Shown here piece by piece: positions 60,801-64,000 of a DNA stretch of 64,000 nt (position 1 is its first letter; each line of letters starts with the position of its first letter). The notes under the pieces were generated by a model. It saw nothing but the letters and a program-made list of their open reading frames with translations, was not told the DNA's origin and made no database searches. The translations under genes were made by a program, and so were the position numbers. Origin of the DNA: Isoetes taiwanensis (taxonomy: Eukaryota; Streptophyta; Lycopodiopsida; Isoetales; Isoetaceae). The stretch is from contig JAJEKV010000031.1 of NCBI GenBank assembly GCA_021234155.1, positions 15,305,748 to 15,369,747 on the forward strand. The letters are read 5' to 3'.

Positions 60801-63140
60801 AACAGACCTGCATGCCTCAAGTTGTCGATAAAAGAGCCAGCAAAAGGCTCCGGTTAGCGAAGCCCGTTCACAATCCCAACCTTTAGCAAAAAGACTTCCC
60901 ACAAAGAAATGAGAGCATCAACAATACACCGCCATGCCCCCATGGTCGAGAAAGAAGTGAACCACGCCTTTGTCACTGACCGCCAAAAAATCATCATCCT
61001 TCAAGAAAAATGTATTCACTTGAAATATGTCTTAGAGGCAAACATGCACTACCGTATGAGAGCAAAAAAAACCGTGGATTATGGTCGAAATTGCGGTATT
61101 CAACGGGTTCTCACGATGAAAAAGAACCAAATGGGTTGCTACCAAAAGCATTATAGTAGCCTCCATCATGTCTTGCATATGCTCTACCACCACCCAACCA
61201 GCCATTACACCAAGTAAAACTTGAAGGACCCTCAACTTCTATGAAGCCACAATCTTGCATTAAAAGCGGTGCCATTGCTCCCCGCTCAAGCCCCGCACTA
61301 TCCTACGCACCTCTCGCCACATCCGCTTGCTCAAGCTCAACCATGTTAAAATCACCCACCATGATCCATGCAAATGGGGGAGCCTAATCTCAGTAATTTG
61401 GAACGCAAAGAAGCCCACAATGCGCCTCTCTGACGTGGTCGATTATGCGCATACACATTAACCAATCCCCATTCTTGCCCTTTATCAAACCACTTGACTA
61501 TGATCCACCTACCAAATCATCAACTTTGGTAAATGACAATCAGAATAGTCCTCCTCCATCTTTGTAGGGACATCAGCCTTTCTTGAAGTCTGCGGCCGCC
61601 ACCAGAACATTGTACTGACTTTTGATTATTGCAGCAACTTTGTAGGCATCCTCTTTCTTGCATTTATGCTCTTGCAAAGAAATGAAATCTGAGTCCCATC
61701 TAGTTAGGGTCATGGGCAACCTACTCCTTTTAGTAGGGGAGGAGGCAACCCCCCGCACATTCCAAGAGATTAACTTCATTGATCAGGTGGATGTGGAAGA
61801 TGTTCTAAGTCCATATCAACTTGTATATGAGACTCATTCTCCACTTGATCAGCCCAATGTGGCTGCGATGCTATTGGACGCGTAGTGACAGTGGTGAGGA
61901 GAGTTGGCTCAACAGGGATAGGGGAAGCAGATGCAGAAGGTTGTGGTGCAAAGCTATTCCTCCTCCGAGCGGCTTTTTTCATGCGGGCAATGGACCATTC
62001 TTCTTCAATGCGCCCTTGCTTGCATGCAATCATGTCCAGCCTCTCTTACTGGTCAGAAGAAAGACAATTATGGGATGCGGGGAGTGTGCCAATGGCTAGG
62101 GTAGAAGACGAAGAAGGGGTTATGGCAAGGGCAGGTGCAGGAGCGGTTGGAGTAGGGATGGCAGCAGAAGTAGGGGAGACAGAAGCAGGAGGAGGGACGG
62201 AAATGGAGGGTCTGCGCACACGATAAGCAGAGAAGGCCTCAACATCAGGAATGTTTTGCCTATCCAAAACTTTTAGGGACTCATGCGGAGGCAATCCCAA
62301 CTTTTGCAGATGTTGTTTCAACCAAAATCCCATCCTCTTGAGATCAAGGAACTGACCAGTGAAATGACATACCACCGCATGGGACATTAGATTGTGCAGA
62401 CTTTGCAAGTGGACGCTATGATCTATCTCCACAACCGAGACACCAGCCTGAGTGAAGGCACTTGAACACACCTCTGCTTCATAGAACATGTTATCAGGAG
62501 GCAGTTGAACATCCATTCTATCTTCAAGATCCTGCATCTCTTTCATATATTCAGACACCTCTCTTTTTATTATTCTCCATCATAATGCATACACCACCGC
62601 AGCCCACACGAAAGCGTAACGCACACCGGATGTCATGTCTCGCTTAATCCAATCACCGGCTGCGCTTGTGATACTAGGTAAATGTTGTTAGGGGCAGACC
62701 AAGGAGCGAGGGAAGAGGAGGAGACGGTAAGAGGCCCAAGAGGATGGGAGGGCAAGAGAGGAAGGAGTTGGGGCGGAGGTGGAGGAAGGAGGAAGAGAGG
62801 CGTATGTATACATGGCAAAGAGAGGGGAGGGAATTGCAAATCCATAGAGGCAGGGGCATATGCAAGTGGATTGAGACGAGAATTAGGAGGTAGCACTGGA
62901 AAGGCCAGAGAGGCAGAAAATTGCGAGCAAGAATGCATACCGGCGGAGGCGACCATGGAGGCCGAAATGGAGGATCCCAATTCCGGGACTGAAGCAGCAC
63001 GAAAACCACCTGATGCCATACACCATTGGAAAGCTCACTGCACAGGCTTTCCAATGCACCAAGAATCGCAGGAAAAGGACACCCGAGGAGGGAGATATCT
63101 CAGACTGAGCCGGCGCCAAAACCCAAAGTTCTGACAACCT
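57884..63140 (-). mobile_element. Near full-length L1-type LINE, inactivated
   Basis: The poly(A) tail appears as a T-run at about 57,884-57,899. ORF1 (about 63,019 down to 61,776) has a proline-rich N-terminus, a DUF4283-like block (VVCHFTGQFLDLKRMGFWLK) and basic stretches, but is broken between 62,633 and 62,558 and by a TAA near 62,045. ORF2 starts at 61,779 with MKLISWNVRGV, the endonuclease start. It then decays through 61,573, and reappears as reverse transcriptase pieces in different frames: ISDWRPITLLSSVYKIFAKA near 60,220, VYLKLDFAKAYDSVDW near 60,010, and DDADDTSLF near 59,700 where FADD/YADD is expected. Next are a long intact connector (58,528-59,631) and a zf-RVT block (58,117-58,509, CPLCMQRDETIEHCFFLCHH). 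Not autonomous. The 5' end near 63,140 is estimated. Confidence 0.85.
61776..61779 (-). other. ATGA stop-start overlap between LINE ORF1 and ORF2
   Basis: ORF1 ends at TGA (61,776-61,778) and ORF2 starts at ATG (61,777-61,779), giving a four-base ATGA overlap that suggests coupled translation of the two ORFs in the ancestral element. Confidence 0.65.
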
Positions 63141-63240
63141 TCGGGCCATGGGAATTAAGGGCTAGAAACTTAACAAGTCTACTCGAAAGTAGAGATGTTT
63201 TATGGAAAATAACCATTGCCATCATTTTCCAGGTGATTAG

Positions 63241-64000
63241 CAGGATGTCTGGAAGTGATGATAACGGTTTAGGAGCAGGGGGAAGTGGCACTGCTCCTAC
63301 CATCACTGAACAAATTTTGGCAGCCATGCAGCAGCAGCTTGCCACCATGCAACAGCAGCTTGCCGCCAAGGATGTTGACCTTGATGAGGTCAACAAGGTT
63401 TTAAAGCAACTGAAGATGGAGACCTTTAGTGATAAAGATACCACAGGCGAAGATGCTGATGCTTGGTTGAAAGGGATTGAGTTTTATTTTCAAGTTAAGA
63501 AAACTTCTGACCTATTAAAGGCAACCATCGCTGATATGCTATTAACTGGACCTGCCAAGATCTGGTGGGAAGAGTATAAGAAGGCTAATCGGCTTTTCCT
63601 GAGCCAGATCACATGGACTACCTTCAAGGTAGCATTCAAACTCCATTATTTACCTGCTGGATTTGAGCTAGAGCAGATGAACAAGTTTTAGAATTTGGTT
63701 CAAGAAGATACAGTAGCAGTATACGCCAATGCATTTAGGACCTTGCAACCATACGGACCCACTATAACGGTGGCGCAATTGGCTGACAAGTTTATTCGGG
63801 GGCTCAAGCTGGAGTTAACTTTGTTAGTTGGAAACCTATCCCAGTTTGGAAGAAGTTATCCGAGTCTCCAAGTTCAAAGAGCAAGTCCAGAGTCGGATCA
63901 CCAAAAGTCGAGAGGAAACAACCCAAAAGGAATACCCTCATAAGCATAGAGAGAGACCTTTTGCAGCATCTGCGGATACTCGAGGAAATGCACGTCCTAC
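63241..64000 (+). pseudogene. Ty3/gypsy gag, broken, runs off the window
   Basis: A start near 63,246 (MSGSDDNGLGAGGSG) opens a gag with a short glutamine-rich heptad stretch (AAMQQQLATMQQQLA) and the retrotransposon gag core (DADAWLKGIEFYF, then TWTTFKVAFKLHYLP). A TAG at 63,689-63,691 interrupts it; the same frame continues VQEDTVAVYANAFRTLQPYG. A further shift near 63,840 moves the frame to EEVIRVSKFKEQVQSRITK. The rest of the element is beyond the window. No LTR boundary was found before it; it starts close to the 5' end of the LINE on the opposite strand. Confidence 0.75.

Noticed and set aside
62682-63134. Plus-strand 150-aa ORF over the LINE 5' region
   Set aside because: It is the shadow of the proline-rich ORF1 N-terminus on the minus strand.

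Overview
The window looks like a gene-poor, AT-rich, repeat-laden stretch of a large land-plant nuclear genome. The evidence is GT-AG introns in phase-consistent multi-exon genes, plant-type gene families (MOM1-like SNF2 factor, callose synthase, UDP-glycosyltransferase), and many copies of LINE, Ty1/copia and Ty3/gypsy elements. The exact taxon cannot be read from the sequence; a seed-free vascular plant or another big-genome plant would fit. All identities below come from reading translations by eye; no database search was possible.

Layout. 1-5.4 kb: arrays of a ~30-bp minisatellite with a palindromic unit flank a decayed multi-exon C2H2 zinc-finger locus (minus strand). They are followed by an LTR-like promoter with a perfect heat-shock element and TATA box, leading into a decayed Ty3/gypsy gag-protease. 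5.8-10.3 kb: a possible small gene and a decayed pogo-like (DDE_1) transposase. 12.9-27.8 kb: a MOM1-like chromatin-silencing gene in pieces. The start of the helicase core is on the plus strand, the central core exons are inverted onto the minus strand behind a 1.1-kb near-perfect palindrome, and the C-lobe and C-terminal exons are back on the plus strand. A LINE sits at the right edge of the inversion, and a copia element flanked by 5-bp target-site duplications splits a helicase exon. 28.3-30.0 kb: a callose synthase (GSL) fragment. 30.2-31.8 kb: a cluster of small inverted-repeat elements. 34.7 kb: a possible integrase remnant. 41.0-44.0 kb: an unidentified terminal exon split by one LINE fragment (7-bp TSD), with a second LINE fragment (10-bp TSD) just downstream. 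44.97-47.04 kb: an apparently intact nine-exon METTL22-like methyltransferase gene (+). 50.65 kb: a ubiquitin scrap. 52.4-54.2 kb: a COMMD4-like gene (-), mostly resolved. 56.64-56.99 kb: a UDP-glycosyltransferase fragment. 57.88-63.1 kb: a nearly full-length but broken L1-type LINE (-). 63.2-64 kb: the start of another Ty3/gypsy gag (+).

The two loci that look functional are the METTL22-like gene and the COMMD4-like gene. Most other coding matter is mobile-element protein or host-gene debris. The strongest single observation is the scrambled MOM1-like gene: a silencing factor gene interrupted by an inversion, a fold-back duplication, a LINE and a copia element, and carrying point lesions as well.
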